Of a stretch of 42,941 bases of DNA, positions 9,796 to 18,189 are shown in pieces. Within the stretch, counting starts at the first letter, position 1, and every line of letters begins with the position of its first letter. The stretch is from Streptomyces sp. NRRL B-24085 (lineage in GTDB: Bacteria; Actinomycetota; Actinomycetes; Streptomycetales; Streptomycetaceae): contig NZ_LJBR01000049.1 in the NCBI RefSeq assembly GCF_001282115.1, positions 1-42,941 on the forward strand, in the 5' to 3' direction. The notes under the pieces were generated by a model. It was not told where the DNA came from. It did not search any database and saw only the letters and a program-made list of their open reading frames with translations. The position numbers were made by a program, and so were the translations under genes.

Positions 9796-10035
9796 ATCAT
9801 CGCGCTGGACCTGTCTGGTGTGTCGTGCTGCGAGTCGGCCGGACTGACTTGCTCTCAGTGTCCCCGAGGACGGCTCCGGCCGACTCTGCTGTCGGGGGCG
9901 GGGCGTCATGGGACTCAGGTGAGTTTCCGGCGGAGGTGGAACTGGTGACGGAGGAAACAAGAAGCTCTCGAGGGCGTCCAGGCCGAACAGCATGAGCAGG
10001 ACCATCACCGGCAGGAGCAGAGCTATCACGACCAT
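9484..10035 (-). CDS. Putative small membrane protein; only the first ~40 residues look genuine
   Basis: On the minus strand an ATG at 10035 has a good Shine-Dalgarno, GGGAGG, about four bases upstream. The product begins MVVIALLLPVMVLLMLFGLD, a membrane segment, followed by ALESFLFPPSPVPPPPETH. I recall short streptomycete membrane peptides with this pattern (hydrophobic helix, LESFLFP, Pro-rich tail). The frame then runs on to 9484 (183 residues) with composition that looks like read-through, and it overlaps the STAS relic on the other strand. An indel near 9880-9900 has probably removed the real stop. Function unknown. Confidence 0.35.
   Translation of the reverse strand: MVVIALLLPVMVLLMLFGLDALESFLFPPSPVPPPPETHLSPMTPRPRQQSRPEPSSGTLRASQSGRLAARHTRQVQRDDASFSGRPVRNQLPGEALVWDAGCCGASRSWLSRCRSSRRAVVSATGAKRGSSTPMRASWLGRAAEGLDHLTGCGWNWVTVHERASRPPRAGSHGHHPPDAPWR
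9796..9852 (+). pseudogene. Relic of a STAS-domain (anti-sigma antagonist) gene
   Basis: The translation IIALDLSGVSCCESAGLT matches the phosphorylation-site region of STAS proteins; compare VVLDLSAVSFCDSAGLN in the intact gene at the right end of this window. The serine of the SAGL motif is kept. Sequence on both sides is not recognisable as STAS in any frame and no start is near, so only the core is left. Confidence 0.45.
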
Positions 10036-10329
10036 GACGCCTCCCGATGCAGTGGTGGTCCCGGGAAAGACACGTCGGCAGTAAGCCAAGCCTGGGCTGA
10101 ATGGGGGAAGGCTGCGCGTTCGAGGCGAGAATGTGTAGACCGTTCGGGTGATGAGCGGCTGGTTGACGTCGCTTGCTGCGTGGGCGGCCGGCGACGACCA
10201 GGAGGCGGTGGCGCAACCCGCTGCGGCGGACCTGGTACGGAAAAGGGGCAAAGGGTCGCAACCCGCAACGGCGACCTGTGTACTCGACCACCGACCGGGA
10301 ACGTGGATTCGGCCAAAATTCCGGGAAGG

Positions 10330-10377
10330 GGGCCGCACAGCCGCCTCCTCGTCCCTCTTCAGGCGGTTGTGCGGCCC
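10330..10377. terminator. Long near-perfect inverted repeat (hairpin)
   Basis: A 17-nt left arm (10330-10346) pairs with a 17-nt right arm (10361-10377) with only one G-T wobble, around a 14-nt pyrimidine-rich loop. It is the strongest hairpin in the non-coding left half. On the minus strand it is followed by an AATTTT stretch, so a minus-strand terminator fits best. No convincing gene feeds into it from the right, so it may instead belong to an unrecognised small RNA or be left over from a lost gene. Confidence 0.5.
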
Positions 10378-10604
10378 GGCAGCCATGTAGCTTCGCGGGG
10401 CTGTTCGGGACAAGGTCTGTTGCGCAGAACTCGAGCGTGTCTGGGCGGCAGGCATGGGGCGCCGGGCACAGGCCGGGTGCCGAGGCGACATAAGCAGTTG
10501 CTGCACCAGCCGCTCACACGGAGTCCGCAAAAGCCGCCTATCGGCTCGATGATGATGAGGATGGCAATCTCTGACATCTATCATCGCGGCCCGGGGGGCA
10601 CCGT

Positions 10605-11351
10605 ATGAGACAGCAACGACCGCACCGGCGCCTGCCCGCGGCAGCGGTGTGGTTGCTGTTCTTTGTACTGGTCACTACGGCCGCTATCTGGCATCCACCG
10701 GCCTGGGTCCACGTCCCATTGTTGATCGTTTCTGGTGCTGCCCTGCTCACAGCACTGATGAGTGCCTGGCCGGCAGCGTACAGCGCCTTGCGTCGAGCCG
10801 TGCCGCACGGATCGGCCGTCCTGCGCCGGCGGAAGCGCGGGGCGTCGTCGGCGGTCAGGGCCAGGCGTCGGCCGCCTGGCGTTCTGCCTGCCCGCCGCTC
10901 GGCTATGGCATCAGGTGAGGCGATGCCCGGCGGTGAGGGGGATGCGACGGGAGGCATAGCTGTTCTGGAGACGGCTGCAGCCCTTGAGGGGGACTTCTCC
11001 TGCATCGCTCAGGCGCGTGACCTCGTGGCCGACTTTCTGAGCCGCGTGCGGGCCGACCACGGTCTGCAGGTCTCCGCGCGGGCCATGGACGTGACGCAGC
11101 TGGTGGTCAGCGAGCTGGTGACCAACGCCCGCAAATACGCCCCCGGGCCTGCCATGCTGGAACTTCGTGTTGCCGGTGCCACGGTGGAAGTGACCGTGTG
11201 GGACAGCGACCCGTCCCTGCCAGTGGCCAGGGCCGCGGAGCCCGGCCGGGTCGGCCAGCATGGCCTGGAGATCGTCATGGCCGTCGCCCACAGTTTCGAG
11301 GCGCACCGCGAACCGGTCGGCAAACGCATCACCGTCAGCATCGCCCTGTAG
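10605..11351 (+). CDS. Membrane-anchored RsbW/SpoIIAB-like ATP-binding regulatory protein
   Basis: 248 residues. The N-terminus carries two hydrophobic segments (about residues 10-28 and 32-50; AAAVWLLFFVLVTTAAIW and VHVPLLIVSGAALLTALM), then an Arg-rich linker to about residue 105. A HATPase_c_2 domain follows, with the N box SELVTNARKYAPG (about 167-180), a G1-like DSDPSLP and the G2 segment GQHGLEIVMAV. Such GHKL domains occur in streptomycete anti-sigma factors and serine kinases that act on STAS antagonists. Most family members are soluble and 130-160 residues long, so the membrane anchor is unusual. If the upstream part is not translated, ATG at 10905 would give a normal-sized kinase; the ribosome-binding site of the chosen start (a G run about six bases upstream) is only fair. 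STAS sequences at 9.8, 24.7 and 42.6 kb are possible relatives of its partner. Confidence 0.8.
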   Translation: MRQQRPHRRLPAAAVWLLFFVLVTTAAIWHPPAWVHVPLLIVSGAALLTALMSAWPAAYSALRRAVPHGSAVLRRRKRGASSAVRARRRPPGVLPARRSAMASGEAMPGGEGDATGGIAVLETAAALEGDFSCIAQARDLVADFLSRVRADHGLQVSARAMDVTQLVVSELVTNARKYAPGPAMLELRVAGATVEVTVWDSDPSLPVARAAEPGRVGQHGLEIVMAVAHSFEAHREPVGKRITVSIAL

Positions 11352-11453
11352 CCCCGTGCCGTGCGTTCCGGTGGAGTATCACCAGTCGCGGTCCTCAGTC
11401 CTGGTGCCTAGCGTTGTGGGAAAAACCGACCACAATGAAGGGAGGGCTGGTGC

Positions 11454-11735
11454 ATGCCCGTCCTCGCGTATCACCACGGCCCTGACTGGACCCAGGAGCT
11501 CTACCAGGCGACCATCGACCGGGCCATGCCTGACCCCAACAACCTGCCAAGGGGGTTGATCGCCCACTATGCGGCGCCCCTCGAGGGAGGCGGCTGGCAG
11601 GTCGTAGATGTCTGGGAATCCGCAGAAGATCACGACCGTTTTCTTCGGGAACGGGTGATCCCCGTGGCTCAGGAACTCGGCGCGCCTGCCTTCCAGTCCC
11701 AAGTGACCGAGCTCTACAACTCGCTGGTCGCGTAG
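11454..11735 (+). CDS. Small dimeric alpha/beta-barrel (ABM-like) hypothetical protein
   Basis: 93 residues, beginning MPVLAYHHGP, with GAAGGGAGGG shortly before the ATG. The pattern of short strands with W-x-V-V-D-V-W-E-S and a helix rich in D-R-F-L-R-E-R-V-I-P resembles antibiotic-biosynthesis-monooxygenase-like dimeric ferredoxin folds, which are often annotated as hypothetical in Streptomyces. No catalytic residue can be named. It follows the kinase gene by about 100 bases and may have its own promoter. Confidence 0.7.
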   Translation: MPVLAYHHGPDWTQELYQATIDRAMPDPNNLPRGLIAHYAAPLEGGGWQVVDVWESAEDHDRFLRERVIPVAQELGAPAFQSQVTELYNSLVA

Positions 11736-11949
11736 CAGCGCTCACCACCTTTGCCACACGCAGCAGTGAAGGGCCGCGCATCGGTCAGCTCATGGACCGA
11801 CAAGGGACGGGGTCGGCCTCGCTCTGGGCGACTGCGGAATGGCTCAGCAGGCCTTGAGCGGGATAACTTGGCCGCTGCTGGCGGGTTCACGACAAGGTTG
11901 TGTCGGGTGGCGGGACCGGTTCATTGGGTTGATCCGCGTGGACATGCGG

Positions 11950-12135
11950 AGGAGAGCCGCGGTGCTGGCCGAGGAAGGTGAGATCGTCGAGCAGTGCAGG
12001 CGGGTGGGGACGGCGCCGTTCGTCAAGCAACTCGGCTCGTGCTGGAACAAGACCCATCACAAGGACATCGACCGCTTCCCCGCCGAGCTGCGGGTGCGGG
12101 AGTACCCCAAGGCCCGGGACCGCACCCCGGCCTGA
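11950..12135 (+). pseudogene. C-terminal remnant of a DUF5131/phage Gp37-Gp68-like protein
   Basis: The frame reads GEIVEQCRRVGTAPFVKQLG, then DIDRFPAELRVREYP, and ends at 12135. This resembles the tail of phage Gp37/Gp68-type (DUF5131) proteins, in which a QC....PFVKQLG strand is followed by WPEDLRVREYP. No N-terminal half is visible upstream; sequence to 11760 is unrelated. Identification is from memory of the motif. Confidence 0.4.
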
Positions 12136-12145
12136 CAACCGGACA

Positions 12146-12290
12146 TCAGGCGGCGGCAGGCAGGCTCACCTGGCTCTTGGTGGTCACCTTGCCCGACGAC
12201 AGGACCACGATGGAGCCGTCCTGCCGCATCTGCCGCATCGCCTTCAACGCGTGCGTCGGCATCCAGCAGCCGCCTCGCCGGGCGTCGCCC
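12146..12290 (-). pseudogene. C-terminal coding remnant, family not recognised
   Basis: On the minus strand a frame ends at the TGA at 12146-12148 with plausible coding text: CWMPTHALKAMRQMRQ, then DGSIVVLSSGKVTTKSQV. It is cut off upstream near 12290. It lies just downstream of the coiled-coil/HTH relic and may be the tail of a neighbouring gene of the same lost element. I do not recognise the family. Confidence 0.25.
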
Positions 12291-12329
12291 TGCTGCGTTC
12301 AGCCGGACGGCGCCGAGAACCCGGTGAAC

Positions 12330-12800
12330 ACCCCGGGCCGCACCTGCACGGCCTATCCTCGTTCCACCAGGCGTTTCGCCTTCGACCTCAGCCCCCTCGA
12401 CCTTCGCCCGCACCGCCGGAAGTCCCAGGGCCGCAGCCGTCTGCTGGCAGCGCATGCCCTCCCGGCCCTCTTCCGACTCCAGCACCGACACGATCCGCTG
12501 GTAGTCCGGCGCCAGGACTGACGCCGACATGCTTCGGTCCGGTGCGGCACCACCGAGCCTGCCACCGCACTCCGCAGCGGTTCCGCCACCGCCGCAGGCG
12601 GCTCGGCCAGTAGCTCGGCCACCGTGGCACGGCATCCACCAGACGTTGAAGCGCGCGTTCCGCCTCGCCGAGCGCGGCCTGCACCCGCTCGGCCTCCTCC
12701 TGCAACCGTGCGACCTCTTGCCGCGCCTTCTTCTCCCGGGCCTTCAGCGCGGAGCACCGACGGCACCAGCCACCTCCACGAGCGACGCGAGCGAACGAAC
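12330..12800 (-). pseudogene. Decayed coiled-coil plus helix-turn-helix protein
   Basis: Minus-strand fragments in different frames can be joined. A coiled coil (EEAERVQAALGEAERALQRL) is followed after a frameshift by TVAELLAEPPAAVAEPLRSA, then after another by SVLAPDYQRIVSVLES, a winged-helix-like stretch ending in KVEG.RSKAKRLVERG. Proteins with a YQRI...VEG.RSK.KRLV region commonly sit beside transposases in Streptomyces. At least two frameshifts make it non-functional. Confidence 0.45.
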
Positions 12801-13257
12801 CGTCGGCATCTCTCCCATCGTCAGCCGGAGTTCATGCCCACCCAGCCCGAACCAAACGATCACGTTCGGAAAGCGGACGGTGTTTGAGTATGCGGAACCA
12901 TCTAGCAGGCTTCTGACCGGCGTAATACCCAGCCGCGTGGGTCACCACCCGGGGCCGTACGCGGTTGGTGTTGTCCCCAACTCCGCGACACCAAGCACTC
13001 CGTGAAACAGCGCCAGATGGCAGGCCGAACGGCGGCTCCTCGCCACGCTGAAGGAGGCTGGCAGGCAGGTTCGGCGTGGGCGTCGCCGCTTACCGACACG
13101 TTGGCGAAACCGTGTGGTCGTCGGCCAGACCGCGGTCGTCGTCGACGAACTGCGCACCGCATTTTGGGTGGCGGCCTTCATGAGCGCTCTTTGTCCGGAC
13201 TATGAGCGAACGATGACGGCGGGCGATCGGGCGCTCGAGGGCTGCTGTGCTGGGAGC
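12801..13257. other. Non-coding stretch upstream of the SGNH lipoprotein gene
   Basis: No convincing gene on either strand. Open frames here have composition typical of chance high-GC frames. The promoter of the downstream envelope genes should lie in the last 150 bases, but I could not pick a clear consensus. Confidence 0.35.
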
Positions 13258-14082
13258 ATGAACAACAGCCACAAGTCCCCTCCCCGTTCTCTCCGCCGTC
13301 CGGCCCGCTACGGCCCGAGCGCGGTCACCGCACTCGCCGTGCTCGGCCTGACCTTGGCCAGCTGCGGCGAGAAGGGCACCAGCACCAGGGACGAGGGGAA
13401 CGGTAACGCAACGGCGAGCGCCGATACGAAGGTGCTTTGGCTGGGCGACTCCATCGCGGGCGCCGAGGCCCCCGCCCTGGGCGCCGCTCTCAAAGCCAGT
13501 GGGGCGGAGTTCAATGACTCCTCTTCGGATGGCGGGGGCACGATCGTGGACAGCGGCGAGAAGATCACGCAGATGATCTCTGACGACACGTGGAAGCAAT
13601 TGGGCAAGGACATCAAGTCGTTCGGTCCTACCGTGATCGCCTACCAGGTCACCACGTACGACTGGGGAAGCCAGGACCAGCAGCGGGCCGCCTACGAGAA
13701 GGTCGTCGACACGGCCAAGGACGCCGGTGCCAAGATGGTGTTCGTTTCACCGCCGCCCATCAAGATTGACGGGTTCTACCGGCAACACGAGGCGCAGATG
13801 CGCACCGCTCCCAAGGCAGCCGCTGAAGTCGCCGGGAAGAGTGGTGGCACGGCGGCCTTCTTGGACGCCTCGCAGGTGTGGGGCACCGACGCCTCGGCGG
13901 CCAAGGCACAGCGCGCCGCGGACGGGATCCACAACTGCCAACAGGGAGCGGCCGCCTTCGCCAAGTGGTTCACCGACAAGCTCGGCAAGCAGGAGAACTT
14001 CACGCCGGCGTCCGTGGACTCATGGGCCCAGGAATCCTGGACGGGCGACGAGCGATACAGCAAGCTCGGCTGTGCCGCCTGA
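13258..14082 (+). CDS. Lipoprotein SGNH/GDSL-type hydrolase
   Basis: 274 residues from the ATG at 13258, with GGGAG directly upstream; the open frame extends further up, but a signal peptide begins at this start. Basic N-terminus, hydrophobic core AVTALAVLGLTL and lipobox LASC (Cys36) indicate a lipoprotein facing outside. The SGNH block I motif WLGDSIAG puts the nucleophile at Ser65, and a C-terminal DGIH (Asp222, His225) supplies the remaining catalytic pair. Such domains are esterases or acetyl-transfer partners; in OafA-type O-acetyltransferases an SGNH domain is often fused to the membrane acyltransferase. Here the next gene, 16 bases away, encodes that acyltransferase alone, so this looks like the split, lipid-anchored second half. 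Likely role: O-acylation of a cell-wall polymer or glycan. Confidence 0.82.
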   Translation: MNNSHKSPPRSLRRPARYGPSAVTALAVLGLTLASCGEKGTSTRDEGNGNATASADTKVLWLGDSIAGAEAPALGAALKASGAEFNDSSSDGGGTIVDSGEKITQMISDDTWKQLGKDIKSFGPTVIAYQVTTYDWGSQDQQRAAYEKVVDTAKDAGAKMVFVSPPPIKIDGFYRQHEAQMRTAPKAAAEVAGKSGGTAAFLDASQVWGTDASAAKAQRAADGIHNCQQGAAAFAKWFTDKLGKQENFTPASVDSWAQESWTGDERYSKLGCAA

Positions 14083-14098
14083 CGGAACGGTTGATTTC

Positions 14099-15352
14099 AT
14101 GCTTTCGCGCCTTCCGTCGCCCACAACCGCGCGTGGCCGCGCGGTGCCTACCCGGTGCCGTGCAGCACGCCGCAGAGGGGTGGGCCATGCGCACATAGCA
14201 GCTCTCGACGGGCTGCGCGGGTTCGCTGTGGCGGCCGTGCTGCTCTTTCACGCCGGGCATCTGCCCGGCGGGTTCCTCGGCGTAGACCTGTTCTTCGTGC
14301 TCTCCGGCTACCTGATCACTGGGCTGCTCGTCGGCGAGGCGACGGGGCGCGGCCGGATCGCCCTGGCCGTGTTCTGGGGCCGCCGTGCCCGTCGCTTGCT
14401 TCCCGCTCTCGTCTGCGTGGTGGTCATGACCGTAGTGGCCACGTGGGCGTGGGGAAGCACGGCACAGTTGCGCTTTGCGCTCGACGACCTGCCATGGGTC
14501 GGGGTCCAGGCGGTCAACTGGCACTACATCGCAGAGCAGGTGGGCTACTGGCACGCCTCCGACACCCGCGTCTTCGCCCACCTGTGGAGCATCGGCGTGG
14601 AGTGGCAGTTCTACCTAGCTTGGCCGCTGGTGGTGGCGGTGGCCGCCCGGGGGCGGTGCGGTGAGCGGCTCGTAGCCTCTCTCGCCGGCGTGGGCGCCCT
14701 GGTCTCCCTTGCCCTCACCGTCTCGCTGGGGGCCGCGGTCGACACCACCCGCGCCTACGAGGGTACCGATACCCGTGGCGCCGCCCTGCTGCTCGGGGCG
14801 CTTGCGGCCACCGCGTCGGTGCGCAACTTCGTGCGTCGCGTGACGCACCGTGCGGCCGACGTCGTGTGTCTGCTCCTGGGATGCGCGCTGGCGGTGGCGT
14901 GGGCTGTGACCGAGGGCGAGACGACGCCCCTGCTCTTCCAAGGCGGGCTCTTCCTCCACTCTCTCGCCTCGGCCGTACTGATCGTCCTGATGGCCCAGGT
15001 GCCAGGCACCTGGGCGGCACGGATCACGGGCAGTGGCCTGCCGCAGGGCCTGGGAAAGCTGTCGTACAGCCTGTATCTGTGGCACTGGCCGGTGTACCTG
15101 CTGCTGTTGCCACGACTGTCGGTGCTCGGGGACTGGGGCGCAACCGTGGTCGCGATCGGGGTTTCGCTGGTGGCCGCCGCGGTGACGAAGCGGTTCGTCG
15201 AGGATCCGGTGCGCTTCCGGCTGGGGTGGGCGCGCGGCAGGCGCGGGATGATCGCGATGGTGGCGGTGGCCCTGGCCGGAGCCATCCTGTGGGTGACGGT
15301 GCCCGAGCCGGTGTCGGGGGTGGGCACGGTCGACATCGACCAGTTGGAGTGA
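14099..15352 (+). CDS. Acyltransferase 3 family (OafA/YrhL-like) membrane protein
   Basis: 417 residues from ATG 14099; an open frame extends further upstream but overlaps the SGNH gene. After about 35 basic residues come the family hallmarks: ALDGLRGFAVAAVLLFHAGH with the conserved His, then FLGVDLFFVLSGYLITGLL, FWGRRARRLLPAL with the R-x-x-R motif, and HLWSIGVEWQFYLAWPL. About ten to eleven membrane segments follow, including LGKLSYSLYLWHWPVYLLLL and the C-terminal FVEDPVRF. Family members move acyl groups from acetyl-CoA across the membrane to sugars, peptidoglycan or antibiotics. Unlike many homologues it has no C-terminal SGNH domain; the separate lipoprotein upstream probably replaces it. 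Ribosome-binding site weak (GGAA), consistent with coupling. Confidence 0.9.
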   Translation: MLSRLPSPTTARGRAVPTRCRAARRRGVGHAHIAALDGLRGFAVAAVLLFHAGHLPGGFLGVDLFFVLSGYLITGLLVGEATGRGRIALAVFWGRRARRLLPALVCVVVMTVVATWAWGSTAQLRFALDDLPWVGVQAVNWHYIAEQVGYWHASDTRVFAHLWSIGVEWQFYLAWPLVVAVAARGRCGERLVASLAGVGALVSLALTVSLGAAVDTTRAYEGTDTRGAALLLGALAATASVRNFVRRVTHRAADVVCLLLGCALAVAWAVTEGETTPLLFQGGLFLHSLASAVLIVLMAQVPGTWAARITGSGLPQGLGKLSYSLYLWHWPVYLLLLPRLSVLGDWGATVVAIGVSLVAAAVTKRFVEDPVRFRLGWARGRRGMIAMVAVALAGAILWVTVPEPVSGVGTVDIDQLE

Positions 15353-15429
15353 CCCCCGGATCCCGATCCCTGCCCCGACCACCCACACAATGGTCGGCAC
15401 AACACGCTCACTGTGGAAAGGACCCGTAC

Positions 15430-16128
15430 ATGAAGCGTGTCCTGTTGATCGAGGACGATCCGGCTGTGCGCCGCGGTATCGTCCTGGGCCTGTCCCGCAA
15501 CGGGCACGAGACCGAGGCGGTCGCCACCGGCGAGGACGGTCTCGACGCCCTGGTTGCCATCAAGCCGGATCTGGTGCTGCTCGATCTGATGCTGCCCGGC
15601 ATGAGTGGTCTGGAGGTATGCCGCCGCATCCGCGAGACCAGCCGGGTCCCCATCGTGATTCTCTCCGCGCGCGGCGACGACATCGACGTCGTGATCGGCC
15701 TCGAGACGGGCGCCGACGACTACGTCGTCAAGCCCGCCAGCGCCGCGGTTATCGAGGCCCGGATGCGCGCGGTGCTGCGCCGCGTCGCCCCTGCCCAGGC
15801 CGACATCGGCACAGGTGCCGGCTCGACCGCGGTGGGTGATCTCGAGATCGACCGTGACGCGCTGATCGTCCGCAAGCACGGAGAAGAACTCCCGCTCGCT
15901 CCCTCCGAGTTGAAGCTGCTGCTCTTCCTCAGCGCCGCCCCGGAGCGGACTTTCAGCCGCCAGCAGCTGCTGGAGGACATCTGGGAGCACAGCTACTACG
16001 CGGACGCCCGCTTGGTCGACGCCTGTGTGATGCGGCTGCGCTCCAAGATCGAAGAGGATCCGCGCCATCCGGTATACGTCCAGACGGTGCGTGGCTTCGG
16101 CTACCGCTTCGGCCCGCTGCCCGTATGA
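15430..16128 (+). CDS. OmpR/PhoB-type two-component response regulator
   Basis: 232 residues from ATG 15430, with AAAGGA upstream; 77 bases separate it from the acyltransferase. The receiver domain (1-115) has the acidic pair Glu8-Asp9-Asp10, the phospho-acceptor Asp52 in LLDLMLPG, a Ser in the conserved Thr/Ser position (VILSARG) and the Lys in DDYVVKPAS. The C-terminal winged helix (about 135-232) shows LAPSELKLLLFL, the recognition helix region DARLVDACVMRLRSKI and the wing VQTVRGFGYRF. Its stop overlaps the kinase start (ATGA). The probable targets are the flanking envelope genes, but this is inference. Confidence 0.95.
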   Translation: MKRVLLIEDDPAVRRGIVLGLSRNGHETEAVATGEDGLDALVAIKPDLVLLDLMLPGMSGLEVCRRIRETSRVPIVILSARGDDIDVVIGLETGADDYVVKPASAAVIEARMRAVLRRVAPAQADIGTGAGSTAVGDLEIDRDALIVRKHGEELPLAPSELKLLLFLSAAPERTFSRQQLLEDIWEHSYYADARLVDACVMRLRSKIEEDPRHPVYVQTVRGFGYRFGPLPV

Positions 16129-17576
16129 AACCCACCCTGCCCCGCGGACTGCGTCCACGCCTGGTCGTCGCCTTCGTCCTGGTCGCCGCGCTCAGCGCGC
16201 TGATCACCGCCCTGCTCACCTTCCGGCAGGCCCGCAGCGCGATTCTGGACCGCACCCAGAACAGCGCCGTCCGCGAACTGCGCCTCCAGGTCGACTCGCT
16301 CGCCCCCAACCTTCCCGTCGATCCCACCGACGCGGATCTGCGCATCTTCACACGCCAGCTGGACAGTGCCTCGGGCGCGCACGGTTGGCACACGGCCGTC
16401 GCCCGCGATGGCGGGTCACTCATCGGCACCGCGGGCCACGTCAGCAGCGCCCTGCGCGATGCGGCAGAGAACGGTGATGCCACCTTCTACGAGCGTGAGG
16501 AGCACGCCGACGGGCCCCGGCTGCTCATCGGCATGCCGATCAGCTACACCGGTGGACGCGATGGAGCGCAGAAACCATCGGGGCTGGTCGCCTACGCCGT
16601 TCTGTCACTGGACGGCGAACAGGCCGACGTCTCCGCCATGATCACCGCGGCCTGGGCGGGCGCCGTCCCGACGCTCGCCTTCGCCGCCGTGCCCGCCTTG
16701 TTCGCGGCGCACCGGGTGCTGCGTCCCGTCCGGCAGCTGCGTACGGCCGCCGAGAAGATCACCTCGGGCGCCCTGGACACGCGCCTGGACATCGTCGGCA
16801 AGGACGAACTCGCCGCGCTGACCGGCACGTTCAACACCATGGCGGCCGCACTGGAGCGGGACGGCGCCGAGCTGCGGCGGATGGAGACCAATGCCCGTCG
16901 ATTCGCCGCGGACGTCTCGCACGAGCTGCGGACGCCGCTCGCTGCCATGGCCGCTGTCACCGATGCCCTCGACGAGGACGCCCGTTCCGGCATCCTGCCT
17001 CCGGACACCGCCGACGCGGTCCTCCTCATCAGCGACGAGACCCGCAAGCTGGCCGGCATGGTCGAGGACCTCATGGAAATCTCCCGCTTCGACGCGGGTG
17101 CGGCGGTATTGCACCTGGACGACGTGAGTCTGCGCACCGTCGTCCACAAGACGCTTCACCTGCGCGGCTGGCGCGAGCCGGACGAGGTGATCACCGAGCT
17201 TCCCGAGGACGACCCGCGCATCCGGGTCGACGCGCGGCGCATCGACGTAGTCCTCGCCAACCTGATCGGCAACGCACTGCGCCACGGCGCCGCTCCCGTC
17301 ACGGTCCGGGCGACTGCCACGCGGGAGTCCCTTGTGATCGAGGTCGCCGACGACGGCCCCGGCATCCCCGACGAGGTCCTGTCGCATGTCTTCGACCGCT
17401 TCTACAAGGCGGACGCCGCCAGGGGCCGGTCCGAGGGCAGCGGCCTTGGACTCGCCATCGCGTTGGAGAACATACGACTGCACCGCGGCACCGTCACCGC
17501 CGCGAACCTCCCCGACGGCGGCGCGGTGTTCACCATCACGCTTCCGCGCACGCCCCGACAGGAGGACCAGCCATGA
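16125..17576 (+). CDS. Membrane sensor histidine kinase (HAMP-HisKA-HATPase)
   Basis: 483 residues. The first membrane segment is at about 13-33 (VVAFVLVAALSALITALLTF), an extracytoplasmic sensor region spans about 35-165, and the second segment is near 170-192 (AAWAGAVPTLAFAAVPALFA). A HAMP domain follows (RPVRQLRTAAEKITSG...DELAALTGTFN), then HisKA with the phospho-His in FAADVSHELRTPLAAM (His266) and a HATPase with N box NLIGNALRHG, G1 VADDGPGIPDE, and SEGSGLGLAIA. The start overlaps the response-regulator stop and its own stop overlaps the lipoprotein start, so three genes are coupled. The signal is unknown; the extracellular loop has no recognised fold. Confidence 0.95.
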   Translation: MKPTLPRGLRPRLVVAFVLVAALSALITALLTFRQARSAILDRTQNSAVRELRLQVDSLAPNLPVDPTDADLRIFTRQLDSASGAHGWHTAVARDGGSLIGTAGHVSSALRDAAENGDATFYEREEHADGPRLLIGMPISYTGGRDGAQKPSGLVAYAVLSLDGEQADVSAMITAAWAGAVPTLAFAAVPALFAAHRVLRPVRQLRTAAEKITSGALDTRLDIVGKDELAALTGTFNTMAAALERDGAELRRMETNARRFAADVSHELRTPLAAMAAVTDALDEDARSGILPPDTADAVLLISDETRKLAGMVEDLMEISRFDAGAAVLHLDDVSLRTVVHKTLHLRGWREPDEVITELPEDDPRIRVDARRIDVVLANLIGNALRHGAAPVTVRATATRESLVIEVADDGPGIPDEVLSHVFDRFYKADAARGRSEGSGLGLAIALENIRLHRGTVTAANLPDGGAVFTITLPRTPRQEDQP

Positions 17577-18109
17577 AACGCCGACTCACCTGTCTCGTAG
17601 CCCTGGTGGGCGTGCTGTCGGCAGCCTGCGGCATCGGTTCCACCGGCCCTGTCCGAGCCGGCGCCCCGGCGTCCGGCCTTCGCGAACCGGGGTCCGCGCG
17701 CCACTATGCCCAGCTCTACTTCGTCAGCCCCTACGGCCTTCAGGCCGTCACCCGCGGTGTCGATGTCCCGCCGACCCCGCAACAGGCACTTGACTTGCTC
17801 CTCAAGGGCCCCGACGCCGCCGAACGCGCCCGCGGCCTGACCACCGAGGTACCCCCACTCGACGGGGGATTGGCCGCGCAGGGCGCCGACGGCGCCGTGG
17901 ACCTGCGCCTCCCAGTGCCCGTGGCGAACATGACCCGCGGTGGCGGCCTCGGGCTCAGCCAGGTCATCTGCACCGCGGCCAACGCCCAGGCGTCCGACGG
18001 CAAACAATCCCCCGACATTGACGTACGGGTCTACGAGGAGGGCTACGACACACCCTGGAACGTCCGCTGCAACGCGGCGGGCAACATCGTTCCCGTGCCC
18101 GACCCGTAG
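17573..18109 (+). CDS. GerMN-like lipoprotein, third gene of the two-component operon
   Basis: 178 residues; ATG at 17573 overlaps the kinase stop (ATGA). Signal peptide MKRRLTCLVALVGVLSAACG gives a lipidated Cys19. The segment YAQLYFVSPYGLQAVTRGV, followed by TPQQALDLLLKGPDAAERAR and GLTTEVPP, resembles the GerMN domain seen in sporulation protein GerM and in LpqB. Regulator-kinase-GerMN lipoprotein is the layout of the actinobacterial mtrA-mtrB-lpqB operon, where the lipoprotein modulates the kinase. This protein is much shorter than LpqB and lacks its beta-propeller. It probably tunes the adjacent kinase on the outer face of the membrane. Confidence 0.85.
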   Translation: MKRRLTCLVALVGVLSAACGIGSTGPVRAGAPASGLREPGSARHYAQLYFVSPYGLQAVTRGVDVPPTPQQALDLLLKGPDAAERARGLTTEVPPLDGGLAAQGADGAVDLRLPVPVANMTRGGGLGLSQVICTAANAQASDGKQSPDIDVRVYEEGYDTPWNVRCNAAGNIVPVPDP

Positions 18110-18189
18110 CCCCTATTCCCACAACCACGGCACCGAGAAAGCTCCCAGCGTGCCGCGGCGGTGTCCGGCCGCAGGCGTGGTGCAACGGC

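Noticed and set aside
14755..16158. 467-residue minus-strand open frame
   Set aside because: Opposite the acyltransferase and response-regulator genes; no domain recognisable.
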